Assembly (NCBI GenBank): GCA_017302355.1
Contig: JAFLDQ010000012.1
Coordinates: forward strand, 1-38,954
Source: Dechloromonas sp.
Lineage (GTDB): Bacteria; Pseudomonadota; Gammaproteobacteria; Burkholderiales; Rhodocyclaceae
DNA length: 38,954 bases
Reading direction: 5' to 3'
Positions within the stretch are counted from its first letter, which is position 1. Each line of letters opens with the position of its first letter. Positions 22,988 to 32,040 of this stretch are shown here, piece after piece. A program made the translations under genes and the position numbers. Under the pieces are notes generated by a model. That model did no database searches and was not told where the DNA came from. It saw only the letters and a program-made list of their open reading frames with translations.

Positions 22988-24225
22988 CGGGCGCGCTTCT
23001 CGCTGTCGCGAAAGAAAATTTTCGGCAATGCCACCACCGAGGTGGCGGCAGTGATGACCCAGTAGATGACCGGATACCAGATCATCCAGAAATAATTTTT
23101 CAGCAGGCCACGGTCGTAAGGCCGGTCGAGGACCAGGCTCAACATGATCTGCAGCAGGCAGGTCGTGGCGATCAGCAGTCCGGCCCAGCCGAGCAGCAGG
23201 ATCGGCGCGCTTTGCAGGTCGACCCGGAAAAAGACCATGTCGATGACCCGGTAGGTGGCGAGCAGCGCGAACAGGAGCGCCCAGGCGATGCTCATTGCGT
23301 ATTCGATGCACAGCGGCCACAACCCGGCGTTTTTCGGTGAGAGCAGTTGCGGCGCGTAGTCGAGCAGCACCTGGCTGCCGCCCATCGACCAGCGCAGCCT
23401 CTGCTTCCACAGGCCGGGCAGCGTCTCCGGCATCAGGATCCAGCACAGGGCGCGCGGCTCGAAGCGGACGTCCCACCCGGCGAGTTGCAGCTTCCAGGAA
23501 ATGTCGACATCCTCGGTCAGCTTTTCCGGGCTCCAGTAGCCCACTTCGTGCAGGGCGCTGCGGCGGAAGGCGGCGATGACTCCGGCGACGGTGAAGATCA
23601 GGCCGACCGAGCGCTGGGCGCGCTTGATGAGGCCGACGATGGAGGAAAACTCGCCGACCTGGATGCGCCCGAGCAGGGTCGACCGGTTGCGCACGCGCGG
23701 GTTGCCGGTGACGGCGGCGACATCGGGGTCGTCGAAATGGCGCACCAGCCAGTTCAGGGCGCAAGGGTCGAGGCGCGCATCGCCGTCGATGCCGACGAGG
23801 ATTTCGGCGGGGGTGAGCAGGGCGGCGGTGTTGAGCCCGACCGCCTTGCCCTGGTTGGCGACCTGATGGATCACGCGCAACTTGGGGAAGCGGGCGGCCA
23901 GCGCGTTGAGCAATTCGCCGGTGCGGTCACTGCTGCCATCGTTGATGGCGATGACCTCGTAGTTCGGGTACTTGAGCTCCATCAGCGCCTCGACGGTTTC
24001 CTCGACGTTCGCCTCTTCGTTGTAGCAGGGAACGAGGACGGCGATCAGCGGGTAGTCGTCGCGCGGCGGCGGCCGGTCGACGATGCGGTGCGGTCGACGC
24101 TCGAAACGCAGGTAAAACGCGATGCCGCCGATCATCCAGACGACCGACATCAGCACCGGGTAGAAGAAGACGTAGGCGAGGATGGCGCCCCAGACGTCGC
24201 CGAGCAGTACGGGCAGCGGCGTCAT
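22942..24225 (-). CDS. pgaC: Poly-beta-1,6-N-acetyl-D-glucosamine synthase
   Basis: The 427-residue protein is a GT2 processive glycosyltransferase in the inner membrane. It has an N-terminal membrane segment, the catalytic motifs NDGSSD (about 110), DGDA (about 160), TEDVD (about 248) and QRLRW (about 288), and further membrane helices from about 325 onward. These are the D, D, TED and QxxRW residues of hyaluronan/cellulose/PNAG synthases; the length and neighbours identify PgaC. It uses UDP-GlcNAc to build the polymer. The start forms an ATGA overlap with the pgaB stop. A longer open frame exists upstream but overlaps pgaB. Confidence 0.92.
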   Translation of the reverse strand: MTPLPVLLGDVWGAILAYVFFYPVLMSVVWMIGGIAFYLRFERRPHRIVDRPPPRDDYPLIAVLVPCYNEEANVEETVEALMELKYPNYEVIAINDGSSDRTGELLNALAARFPKLRVIHQVANQGKAVGLNTAALLTPAEILVGIDGDARLDPCALNWLVRHFDDPDVAAVTGNPRVRNRSTLLGRIQVGEFSSIVGLIKRAQRSVGLIFTVAGVIAAFRRSALHEVGYWSPEKLTEDVDISWKLQLAGWDVRFEPRALCWILMPETLPGLWKQRLRWSMGGSQVLLDYAPQLLSPKNAGLWPLCIEYAMSIAWALLFALLATYRVIDMVFFRVDLQSAPILLLGWAGLLIATTCLLQIMLSLVLDRPYDRGLLKNYFWMIWYPVIYWVITAATSVVALPKIFFRDSEKRARWTSPDRGIKPDASR

Positions 24226-25763
24226 GGCAATTGCGGCTGCCAGCGCAGCGAGAGCGAGGGGAAGATGGGACCCATCAGGCTTTCCGGGAAACCGGCGACG
24301 CCGAACTGGCGGAAGCCGTCGGCTTCGAGACGGTTCATGCGGCGGGCGATGCTCGCCGGCGGCAGCGCCGGGTCGAATTCGAAGAGGACGCGGTTCGCCA
24401 TTTCCCGCGGCACGGCGGCGATGTTCTCCTCGCTCGCCGGCAGCACGACGAGGTCGCCGTGGCGCAATCGCGCCCATTGTTCCGGCGTCGGCGGCTGGTC
24501 GACGGCGTAGGCCATCTGCAGCGGCCAGACCCAGCGCCCGGCAGTCTCGCGGATGCGTCCGGCGGCGGCGCTGTCGGGTGTGGCGCGCACGCGCAGGCCG
24601 GCGAAATTGACCTGGCGGGCGAGGTCGGCGACCAGTTCCGGCTCGTCGAGCCAGGCGGCGGACAGGTCGATGAACACCGGGACGCCGGCCCGGCGCTCTG
24701 TCTGCCAGGCGATGTGGTTCAGCTGGTCGGCGGCGACCGGACGCAGTGTCGTCGGAAACAGCGCCATTTCGCGGCCGTCGCGGATGACTGCCGGCTTGAC
24801 GAAGGCGATGTTCGGGCTGAGCGTCAGCAGGCGGTCGAGGGTCGGCGACAGGCCGTCGGCGCCGGGCGGCCAGGCGCCGGGGTCGACGACGACGCTGCGC
24901 GCCGGATTGGGATCCCAGGTGACCCGCAGCATTTCGGCGAAGGCCTGCAGCGACGGGCTGTTTTCGATCAGCTGGCGTTTCCAGACGGCCGTCGGCGTGG
25001 CGGCGTCGTTGAATCCGTCGATCAGCGTCAGGCCGATGGGCATGCCCAGCTGCGCGGCGACTTCCTGGGCGGCCTGGTTGCTGCGCCCATAGGGCCAGAC
25101 GATGATGCGCGGCGCCCTGCCGGTGTGTGGGCTGATGCTGTCCCGGAGGTCGGCGCGCAGACGGGCGAGGTAGGCGGCGTCGTCCTCGTGGCGGCCGCCG
25201 GCATAGCGGCGCGTGGTCGTCGCCGGCTGGGTGTTGCCCTGCGGGTTGGCGAGGATGCCATGGTGCAGGTCGTAGGAATGCGAGGCGACTTCGATCAGCC
25301 CGGAGGCCTGCATCTCACGCACCTGCTCCCAGTTCAGGAATTTGCTGCGCGGCACCGGCTTGCCGTCGTAGTCGACCATCTGGCCGGCGGGAACGTCCAT
25401 CCATTGGCCGACCAGGGCGATCACTGCCGGGTAGTTGAACAGCTTGAGCAGCGGGAAGGCGCGCGTGTAGACATCCAGAAACCCGTCGTCGAAGCTCAGC
25501 AGGATGGCGTTGGGCGGCAAGGGCGGGCCGCCGGCGCGGGCGGCGAGGATCTGGTCGACGCTGACCGGGTGGTAGCCGTTGGCCTGGAGCCAGGCGAACT
25601 GCCGGGCGAGGTCGCTGGCGCGGACGGCGGTCGGGGTCATCGCCTCGTGGTCGGCCAGGACCTCGTGGTAGCTCAGGGCCATGAAGCGGGCGTCGGCGGC
25701 GGTCGCCAGCGCCGCGGCCAGCGCCAGCAGGGCGGCGAGGAGGGTGCGGATCAGAAGCGCCAT
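24222..25763 (-). CDS. pgaB: Poly-N-acetylglucosamine N-deacetylase PgaB
   Basis: The 513-residue periplasmic protein has a Sec signal peptide (1-23), a polysaccharide deacetylase domain (about 27-285) with FDDG (D92, D93) and SHSYDLHHG (H162, H167), and a C-terminal part (about 300-513) corresponding to the glycoside-hydrolase-like domain. It partly deacetylates the polymer so it can leave through PgaA. The E. coli protein is about 670 residues and a lipoprotein; here the C-terminal domain is much shorter and no lipobox Cys follows the signal peptide. The start overlaps pgaA by 13 bases. Confidence 0.88.
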   Translation of the reverse strand: MALLIRTLLAALLALAAALATAADARFMALSYHEVLADHEAMTPTAVRASDLARQFAWLQANGYHPVSVDQILAARAGGPPLPPNAILLSFDDGFLDVYTRAFPLLKLFNYPAVIALVGQWMDVPAGQMVDYDGKPVPRSKFLNWEQVREMQASGLIEVASHSYDLHHGILANPQGNTQPATTTRRYAGGRHEDDAAYLARLRADLRDSISPHTGRAPRIIVWPYGRSNQAAQEVAAQLGMPIGLTLIDGFNDAATPTAVWKRQLIENSPSLQAFAEMLRVTWDPNPARSVVVDPGAWPPGADGLSPTLDRLLTLSPNIAFVKPAVIRDGREMALFPTTLRPVAADQLNHIAWQTERRAGVPVFIDLSAAWLDEPELVADLARQVNFAGLRVRATPDSAAAGRIRETAGRWVWPLQMAYAVDQPPTPEQWARLRHGDLVVLPASEENIAAVPREMANRVLFEFDPALPPASIARRMNRLEADGFRQFGVAGFPESLMGPIFPSLSLRWQPQLP

Positions 25764-27763
25764 AGCAGGACCAGGTTGCCGAAGGTGCGTCCTTCGCGTT
25801 CGCCGTCGTAGGGGCGCAGGATGCGGCCGATGCCGTAGCGCAGCGAGAGGTCGCGGTCGAGTTCCCAGCGATGGCTGTACTCGATGGCCTCGATGGCGCC
25901 GGCGTCGTAGCCTTCCTGCCAGTAGCTGCCGCCGGTCAGCGCCAGGCGCTGGCGGAAGGCATGGTCGTAGCTGCGCCAGGCGAGGTTTTCGACGGCTGCG
26001 GTCAACCACAGCGAACGGTCGCTTTTCGGGTTGAAGTAATTGACGCTGGTGTCCAGCGAATTGCGCGAGGCGTCGCCGCCGAGGATCGTCTCGAACATCC
26101 ATTTCGGGCCGCTGGCCCAGCGCTCGAACCACGAGGCGTTGACGCCGGTGCGCAGGTTGCCGTCGGAGAAGTCGCTGGAATGGACTCCGAGCGCCAGCTT
26201 GCGCGATTCGTGCTGGCGCCAGTCGGCGCCGAGGCTGAGCCGGCTGGCGTAGACGCCGTCGGCGACGGCGCGCAGCGGGATCTGGTTGGTCACGCTCTCG
26301 GCGGCGCCGTAGAAGGTCCAGTGGTCGTCCGGCTTCCAGCGCACGGTGCCGGTGGCGCCGGCCTTGACGCCGCTGCCGCCATTGACCTCGCCGGTCAGCC
26401 GCCAGCCGAGGTGGCGCCATTCGGCGCCGGCGCCGGTGCGGATCCAGGTCTGGTTGTCGCCGTAGAAATCGGCGCTGGCCGAATAATTGTGGGCGAAGAC
26501 GCGCCAGTCGTCGGCGATCGGCCGGCTGTAGAGATGGCTGTCGATCGACCAGTCGCGGCTGCCGAAGTAATTGACGTCCTGTCCTTCGCCGTAGCCGGCT
26601 TCGACATAGAGTTCGTAGCTGTCGTACAACTCGTAGCTGCGGCGGGCGCGGCGCACCGCGCCATTGTCGGGGTCGATGCCCGAGGCATGGGCGAGCGCGG
26701 CGCGGGCGGCCGGCCAGTCCTGCAGGGTGAGCAGGTTCTCGGAAAGATCGGCGTGCAGCGCCGGATTGATCGGATCGGAGCCGAGGGTGCGGCGCAGCAT
26801 CTCGTCGCCCTGGTGCGGCCAACCGCGGGCCAGGGCGAGGCTGGCGGACGACTGACGCGCCTCGCTGTTGTAGGGGATGGCGGCGTGGCGGGCGTCGATG
26901 CGGGCCTGGGCTTCGGCGAGGCGGTCGGCGAAGAGGCGGACGCGGTCGGCGGTGATGTCGGCGCTCAGGCGCTCGCCATTGTAGCGGCCGTCGAGGTGAC
27001 GGCGTTCCGGCAGGCTTGCGGCGTAGCGATCGATGTGTCCGGTGGCGGCATCGAGCTGTTCGGTCTCGACCAGGGCAAAGAAGAGGCCGAGATTGGCGTC
27101 AAAATCGTCCGGATTGGCGGCGACCGCACGTTGGTAGAGAACCAGCGCTTCCTGCGGGCGGCGCAGTTCGAGGTAGCTGCCGGCGATGTCGCGCTCGGCC
27201 CACAGCGGCACGGGGATGCCGCGCTGGCGCAGGGTTTCGTAGAGCTTGACCGCATCGGCGGCGCGGCGACGGGCCGCCAGCGCGCTGAGGCGGTCGGTCA
27301 GGCGGCGCTGGTCTTCGGCATCCGGCGCCTGGCCGGCGAAAAATCCGGCGGCCAGCGGGTCGGTTGCGGTCAACGCCTGGTCGAGGCGCAAAAAGCGTTC
27401 CGCTCCGCGCAGGGTGTTGCGGTCGACGATGCCGTAGCGGATGTCGAGGGCGATGATGTCGCCTTCCATCGCCCGGCGCTCGTCGGCGGTGAGCGGCGCC
27501 TCCAGCGCGGCGGCCTGGGCGAACAGACCGAGGCGCATGGCGGCGGCCCAGGCGGCCTTGCGCGCTTCGCGGCTATCCGGTTGCCGCTTGAGGATGGCGA
27601 GCTGGCGACCGAGTTCCGGACTCCAGTCCTCACCGCCGGCCGCCGGGGCCGCCGACGGGACGGCGTACTTCACCTTGGGCGGCAGAACCCACTCCTCGCC
27701 GGCGCCGGCCGGCGTGGCGGCAAGCGCGAAGGAAAGCAGCAAGGCGTGGCGCGGGGTCGTCAT
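25751..27763 (-). CDS. pgaA: Poly-N-acetylglucosamine export porin PgaA
   Basis: The 670-residue protein has a signal peptide (1-21), a periplasmic TPR-type helical region (about 45-370) and a C-terminal beta-barrel (about 380-670) ending in WRF, typical of outer-membrane proteins. Barrel strands are visible as alternating aromatic segments such as YELYVEAGYGEG and EWRHLGWRLTGEV. It exports the de-N-acetylated polymer across the outer membrane. Its ATG overlaps the hpnE stop by four bases (27760-27763), so pga expression is probably tied to the hpn genes. No separate promoter is visible. Confidence 0.9.
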   Translation of the reverse strand: MTTPRHALLLSFALAATPAGAGEEWVLPPKVKYAVPSAAPAAGGEDWSPELGRQLAILKRQPDSREARKAAWAAAMRLGLFAQAAALEAPLTADERRAMEGDIIALDIRYGIVDRNTLRGAERFLRLDQALTATDPLAAGFFAGQAPDAEDQRRLTDRLSALAARRRAADAVKLYETLRQRGIPVPLWAERDIAGSYLELRRPQEALVLYQRAVAANPDDFDANLGLFFALVETEQLDAATGHIDRYAASLPERRHLDGRYNGERLSADITADRVRLFADRLAEAQARIDARHAAIPYNSEARQSSASLALARGWPHQGDEMLRRTLGSDPINPALHADLSENLLTLQDWPAARAALAHASGIDPDNGAVRRARRSYELYDSYELYVEAGYGEGQDVNYFGSRDWSIDSHLYSRPIADDWRVFAHNYSASADFYGDNQTWIRTGAGAEWRHLGWRLTGEVNGGSGVKAGATGTVRWKPDDHWTFYGAAESVTNQIPLRAVADGVYASRLSLGADWRQHESRKLALGVHSSDFSDGNLRTGVNASWFERWASGPKWMFETILGGDASRNSLDTSVNYFNPKSDRSLWLTAAVENLAWRSYDHAFRQRLALTGGSYWQEGYDAGAIEAIEYSHRWELDRDLSLRYGIGRILRPYDGEREGRTFGNLVLLWRF

Positions 27764-28998
27764 GGCGGCGGATTGTAACGCTTCCCGAGCAGTTCATGGG
27801 CGGCGCGGCGGCCGCTGCGCACGGCGCCTTCGAGGGTCGCCGGGTAATCGGCCCAGGTGTGGTCGCCGGCGAGCAGGACGCGCGGATGCGGCGTGACGCA
27901 GGCTGGACGGCGGATGCCGGGCCGGCAGGAGAAGGTGGCGCGCTTCTCGCGGATCACCCCGTGCCACGTCGCCGCGCCCGATGCGGGCAGTTCGGCCTGC
28001 AGCGCGGCGGCAAGCTCCTCGTCGGTCAGCGCTTCCCAGTCGCCGCGGCCGCTGAGGACGCAGCCGATCATCCCGTTGCCGCGGTCGACCGCCCACTGGC
28101 CGTATTTTCCGGTCTGCTTGAACAGCGGGAAGGGCAGCCGATAGTGCGGCGCGAATTGCAGGTAGATCGTGGCGATCGGCTCGTACTCGTAGTCCGCCGT
28201 GATCTCCGGCCACAGCCGGCCGGCATGCTGCGGGGCGATGGCGATGACCGCGGCGGCGAAGCGCTCGCCGGCGACCGCGACATGACCGGGCGCGGTCTCG
28301 AGCGCCTCGATGCGCGCGGAGAAGCGCAGCGTCGCGCCGTGTCCGGCGAGCCAGGCGGCTGCCGGTTCGGGCAACAGACGGCCGAGATCGACGCGTGGCA
28401 GCAGCAGGTCGGTGTCTGCGCGCCGCCTGCTGCCCAGGCTGTCGCGCAGCACGTTGGCGAAGACCTGGGCGGAGGCGCGCGCGGCGGGAATGTTCAGCGC
28501 GGCGAGGCAGAGCGGCTCCCACAGGTGGCGGCGCAACTCGCCGGTCTGGCCGGCGGCATCGAGCCATGCGGCAACCGTCGTATCAGCGCCGAGGCGGAAA
28601 CCGCGGGCCTTGACCCCCTGCATCCAGCGGGCGGTGGCGAGCTTTTCGCGCCAACCGGCGCCCTGCGCGGTCAGCAGGCCCCAGGCGACATGGAACGGCG
28701 CCGGCCATTGCGGCAGGGCCAGGCGAAAGCCGGCGTCATCGACGACCTGCAGCGGACGGCGGTCGAACAGTCGATCGGGATCGGCGCCGATGCGGCGCAT
28801 CAGGTCGAGGATTTCGCGGTAGGCGCCGAGCAGGATGTGCTGGCCGTTGTCGAGCCGGCGGCCGGCAACACTGATTGAACGGGCGCGGCCGCCGAGCGCG
28901 CGGCCGGCTTCGAACAGCGTGGTGGCGACCCCGGCGGCCGTCAGCTCGACGGCTGCGGCGATGCCCGCCCAGCCGCCGCCGATGACGGCGACCTTCAT
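27760..28998 (-). CDS. hpnE: Hydroxysqualene dehydroxylase HpnE (FAD-dependent)
   Basis: The 412-residue flavoprotein begins with the dinucleotide-binding VIGGGWAGIAAA (5-16) and LFEAGRALGGRA, and ends with LLAGDHTWADYPATLEGAVRSG, the FAD-binding C-terminal motif of squalene/phytoene-desaturase-like amine oxidases. HpnE reduces hydroxysqualene to squalene, the third step from farnesyl diphosphate. It overlaps hpnD upstream (28995-28998) and pgaA downstream (27760-27763) by ATGA in both cases. Confidence 0.92.
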   Translation of the reverse strand: MKVAVIGGGWAGIAAAVELTAAGVATTLFEAGRALGGRARSISVAGRRLDNGQHILLGAYREILDLMRRIGADPDRLFDRRPLQVVDDAGFRLALPQWPAPFHVAWGLLTAQGAGWREKLATARWMQGVKARGFRLGADTTVAAWLDAAGQTGELRRHLWEPLCLAALNIPAARASAQVFANVLRDSLGSRRRADTDLLLPRVDLGRLLPEPAAAWLAGHGATLRFSARIEALETAPGHVAVAGERFAAAVIAIAPQHAGRLWPEITADYEYEPIATIYLQFAPHYRLPFPLFKQTGKYGQWAVDRGNGMIGCVLSGRGDWEALTDEELAAALQAELPASGAATWHGVIREKRATFSCRPGIRRPACVTPHPRVLLAGDHTWADYPATLEGAVRSGRRAAHELLGKRYNPPP

Positions 28999-29828
28999 GC
29001 GAAGGCCCAGGTTTTCCAGGCGATCCAGAGCTTGCGCACCGGGGTCAGCGCGATGCGCTGGTGCAGGACCTGGAAATTCTCGCGGCGAATCTCGTCGAGC
29101 AGCGTGCGGTAGATCGCCGCCATGATCAGCCCCGGGCGCTGGCTCCTGCGGTCGACGTCCGGCAACTGGGCAATCGCCTGCGCGTAGTATTTCTCGGCGC
29201 GCTCGGTCTGGAACCGCATCAGCGCCGTGAAATTGTCGGAATACCTGGCGTTGAGGATGTCGGTGGCGGGCACGTCGAACCGTTTCAATTCGTCCATCGG
29301 GATGTAGATGCGGCCGCGTCGCGCGTCCTCGCCGATGTCGCGGATGATGTTGGTGAGTTGGAAGGCCATGCCGAGGTCGTGCGCGTATTTCTGCGTCTGG
29401 CGATCCCTGGCGCCGAAGATCTCGGCGGCGAGCAGGCCGACGACGCTGGCGACGCGGTAGCAGTACAGCGACAGGCCCTTGAAATCGAGGTAGCGCGTCT
29501 GCTGGAGGTCCATCTCCATGCCGTCGACGATCTCCAGCAGTTGTTCACCGGGCAGGTTGAACTGTTTGCCGGCCGCTTGCAGCGCCAGCCCGACCGGATG
29601 GGTGGGCTGGCCATTGGCCACCCGCTCGATTTCCTGGCGCCACCAGGCCAGCTTGGTCGAGGCGATGGCGATATCGTTGCATTCGTCGACGACGTCATCG
29701 ACTTCACGGCAGAAGGCGTAGAGGGCCATGATGGCGCGCCGCCGCCCGGCCGGCAGGAACAGGAAGCTGTAGTAGAACGAGGAGCCGCTGGCGGCGCACT
29801 TTTCCTGGCAGTAATCGTCGGGATTCAT
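28995..29828 (-). CDS. hpnD: Presqualene diphosphate synthase HpnD
   Basis: The 277-residue protein is a head-to-head prenyl synthase. It has the first Asp-rich motif DDVVDE (D44, D45, D48), the second at DIIRDIGEDARRG-like segment (D164, D168), and the RIYIP motif. HpnD joins two farnesyl diphosphates into presqualene diphosphate. The start lies three bases after the hpnC stop and the end overlaps hpnE, so HpnC, HpnD and HpnE would be made together. Confidence 0.93.
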   Translation of the reverse strand: MNPDDYCQEKCAASGSSFYYSFLFLPAGRRRAIMALYAFCREVDDVVDECNDIAIASTKLAWWRQEIERVANGQPTHPVGLALQAAGKQFNLPGEQLLEIVDGMEMDLQQTRYLDFKGLSLYCYRVASVVGLLAAEIFGARDRQTQKYAHDLGMAFQLTNIIRDIGEDARRGRIYIPMDELKRFDVPATDILNARYSDNFTALMRFQTERAEKYYAQAIAQLPDVDRRSQRPGLIMAAIYRTLLDEIRRENFQVLHQRIALTPVRKLWIAWKTWAFA

Positions 29829-29831
29829 CGC

Positions 29832-30641
29832 CTACATTGTAAGGGAACGCCCGGCCACGACCAGCCAGTCCCGCTTGCGCAGTGTTGGGCGGCGCTCGAA
29901 GACATCACCGCGCACGCGGCGCAGGAGTTCCAGGATGCGCAGCCCGCCCTGGATGGTCAGGCGGATCTCCCAGCCGAGGCGGCCGGGCAGGGCATGGACG
30001 AGCGGCGCGCCGCGCAGCATCAGTTCGCGCGTCCGGTCGATCTGGAAATCCATCAGCGCCGCCCAGTTGGCCGACCAGCGCCCGGCGGCGATGTCGGCGT
30101 CGCTGACCCGGAAGCGCGGCAGATCGGCCTGCGGGAGGTAAATGCGCTGTTTTTGCCAGTCGACCGCGACATCCTGCCAGAAATTGACCAGTTGCAGCGC
30201 CGAGCAGATGCAGTCGGACTGCGCAAGATGTTCCGGCTCGCTGCGCCCGAACAGGTGCAGCACCAGCCGCCCGACCGGGTTGGCCGAGCGGCGGCAGTAG
30301 TCGAGCAGTTCCGGGAAGTCGGCGTAGCGTTTCTTGACGACATCCTGAGCGAAGGCATCGAGCAGGTCGCGGAAAAGCCCGATCGGCAGCGCGTGCCGGT
30401 GGATTTCCCCGGCCAGCTCGGCGAACAGCGGTGTTTGCGGGGCGGCGCCGGCGGCGATGCGATCGAGCTCCGCCTGAAAGGCGGCGAGTCCGGCCAGGCG
30501 TTCTTCCGGCGGCACATCGCCTTCGTCGGCAATGTCGTCGGCGTTGCGCGCGAAGCGGTAGATGGCCTCGATCGGGCGGCGCAGGCGCCGGGGGACGAGG
30601 AACGAGGCGACGGGGAAGTTTTCGTAGTGATCGACGGGCAT
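29832..30641 (-). CDS. hpnC: Hydroxysqualene synthase HpnC
   Basis: The 269-residue protein has the prenyl-synthase motifs ADDIADE (D35, D36, D39) and NFWQDVAVDWQKQRIYLP (about 153-170). It is the first gene of the unit, which together with order identifies HpnC; it converts presqualene diphosphate to hydroxysqualene. No squalene-hopene cyclase is in the window, so hopanoid synthesis would need a gene elsewhere. The start is only 52 bases from tRNA-Leu on the other strand, so its promoter must overlap that tRNA promoter region. Confidence 0.92.
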   Translation of the reverse strand: MPVDHYENFPVASFLVPRRLRRPIEAIYRFARNADDIADEGDVPPEERLAGLAAFQAELDRIAAGAAPQTPLFAELAGEIHRHALPIGLFRDLLDAFAQDVVKKRYADFPELLDYCRRSANPVGRLVLHLFGRSEPEHLAQSDCICSALQLVNFWQDVAVDWQKQRIYLPQADLPRFRVSDADIAAGRWSANWAALMDFQIDRTRELMLRGAPLVHALPGRLGWEIRLTIQGGLRILELLRRVRGDVFERRPTLRKRDWLVVAGRSLTM

Positions 30642-30693
30642 CGGCGGCGAAGTATAGGGTCAAGCCGGCGCCGGTGGTAGAATCGCGCCGCCT

Positions 30694-30778
30694 GCCCAGG
30701 TGGCGAAATTGGTAGACGCAGCAGGTTTAGGTCCTGCCGCCGCGAGGTGTGGGGGTTCGAGTCCCTTCCTGGGCACCA
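30694..30778 (+). tRNA. tRNA-Leu (TAG), CCA encoded
   Basis: The 85-base class II tRNA has acceptor stem GCCCAGG paired with CCTGGGC, the D-loop GGTAGACGC, anticodon TAG at 30728-30730, a long variable arm, TTCGAGT in the T-arm and an encoded CCA. TAGAAT at 30678-30683 is a fair -10 box; I see no good -35. No attachment-site duplicate was found after it. Confidence 0.97.
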
Positions 30779-30806
30779 GTTATTCTATAATAATCAAAAT
30801 ATTGCA

Positions 30807-31817
30807 TTACATAGTTAAACGGGTTTGTGACAACGTTTCGCCAAGGATCTCGCTTGCGAAACGGGCGAGCGGCATCCTGAATCCGGCGGCGTTCGGGTGT
30901 CCGCCGCCGCCGTAGCCGGCGGCGATCGCGGCCACGTCGACCCGTCCGGCGGCGCGCAGCGAAACCTTCGCGTCGCCGTCGGCGCCAAGTTCCCAGACCA
31001 GCCCGAAGGTTCCGCTCCGCTCGGCGAGGCGGTTGCCGAGTTCCGAGGCGAACAGCGCACTGGCGTTGACGGCGAGGCCGTCGACGGGGCGCCAGGCGCG
31101 GTCGCCGTCGCTCACCGTGGGCAGCCCGTGGCGTTGCGCCTGCAGTGGATCGACGGGCTCGCCGCGCAGGCGGGCGGGCATGACCAGGCCGCCTTGCGCC
31201 AGCCTTGCGATCTCGGTCTGGAAGGAGCGCTCGATGGCTTCGCCTTCGGCGAGCAAGGCCAGGTAGCGCGGTGCGTCCGGCGTATCCGCCTGGCGCACGA
31301 GTTCGTCCCAGGCGGCAAAGTCGTCGGGGAGCAGGCGCAGGGCGCGGGCGATGGGGCGCGAACCCGGGAGTGCGAAGCGCCACAGGTCGACGTCCTCGAC
31401 ATGGCGCAGCACGAGCGGAACCGTGCGATCCGGATGGAAATGTTCCCAGGCCAGGCGAGCGCCCGACTTGTCAAGGTCGAAAATGACCGTCAGCGGCAGG
31501 GCGGGGTGGCGGAAGCTCTCGCGGCCGTCCCCGGCTTTCATCAGTCGCCCGGACCACGGCCGGCGCGCCGAGGCGTGATGGTCGATCTGGACCACCGATC
31601 CGGCGAGCGCCGCTATCGCCTCGAGGACGTCCGGCGCAAAGGAAAAATCGAGGATGAAGACGTCGTGCCCGGCGATTTCGGCCAGTTCCCACGGTTGACC
31701 GTGATGCATCGGGCGATACGTGGCATCGTCGCCGAAGCGCCGCCAGGCGGCATAGGCGGCGCCGAAGCCGTCCTGGCAGTCGGCATGGTGGACAACGGTG
31801 ACTGGCGTGGCGGGCAC
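30807..31817 (-). CDS. DHH/DHHA1-family phosphoesterase
   Basis: The 336-residue protein has the DHH-family motifs HHADCQDG (about 10-17), the FILDF segment (about 54), and QIDHH (about 77), and a C-terminal DHHA1 motif GGGGHPNAAGF (about 303). Such proteins hydrolyse short oligonucleotides or cyclic dinucleotides in the cytoplasm; this branch is not characterised to my knowledge. It follows slyX by four bases and is probably the last gene of a three-gene unit. Confidence 0.88.
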   Translation of the reverse strand: MPATPVTVVHHADCQDGFGAAYAAWRRFGDDATYRPMHHGQPWELAEIAGHDVFILDFSFAPDVLEAIAALAGSVVQIDHHASARRPWSGRLMKAGDGRESFRHPALPLTVIFDLDKSGARLAWEHFHPDRTVPLVLRHVEDVDLWRFALPGSRPIARALRLLPDDFAAWDELVRQADTPDAPRYLALLAEGEAIERSFQTEIARLAQGGLVMPARLRGEPVDPLQAQRHGLPTVSDGDRAWRPVDGLAVNASALFASELGNRLAERSGTFGLVWELGADGDAKVSLRAAGRVDVAAIAAGYGGGGHPNAAGFRMPLARFASEILGETLSQTRLTM

Positions 31818-31821
31818 GGGT

Positions 31822-32040
31822 TCACCAGTGCGGCGGGAGTTCGTCGCGCGGGCCCGGCTGCTCGGCGGGGACGGCTGACCGCAGCTGCTCGCGCAGCGCC
31901 GCGACCTCGGCGAGCAGGCGGTCGATCTGCCGCTGCTGGCGGTAGACCGTGCGGTTGAGTTCGTCGACCAGGTCTTCCGCGTAGCAGATCTTGATCTCGA
32001 GCTCGGTGATGCGCGCGTCCATGCGGCCGCCTTCGCTCAT
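31822..32040 (-). CDS. slyX: SlyX family protein
   Basis: The 72-residue product is mostly one coiled-coil helix (MDARITELEIKICYAEDLVDELN onward) and ends with the proline-rich DELPPHW typical of SlyX. The function of SlyX is not established. Start ATG 32040 overlaps the stop of the small upstream gene by ATGA; ATG 32022 (MDARITELE) is an alternative that matches the usual SlyX N-terminus. Confidence 0.88.
   Translation of the reverse strand: MSEGGRMDARITELEIKICYAEDLVDELNRTVYRQQRQIDRLLAEVAALREQLRSAVPAEQPGPRDELPPHW

Noticed and set aside
24231..25811. 526-codon + strand frame opposite pgaB
   Set aside because: Gly/Ala/Arg/Gln-rich antisense frame without motifs; pgaB on the - strand is clear.
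25871..27778. 635-codon + strand frame opposite pgaA
   Set aside because: Antisense shadow; no domain, and pgaA has a signal peptide, repeats and barrel end.
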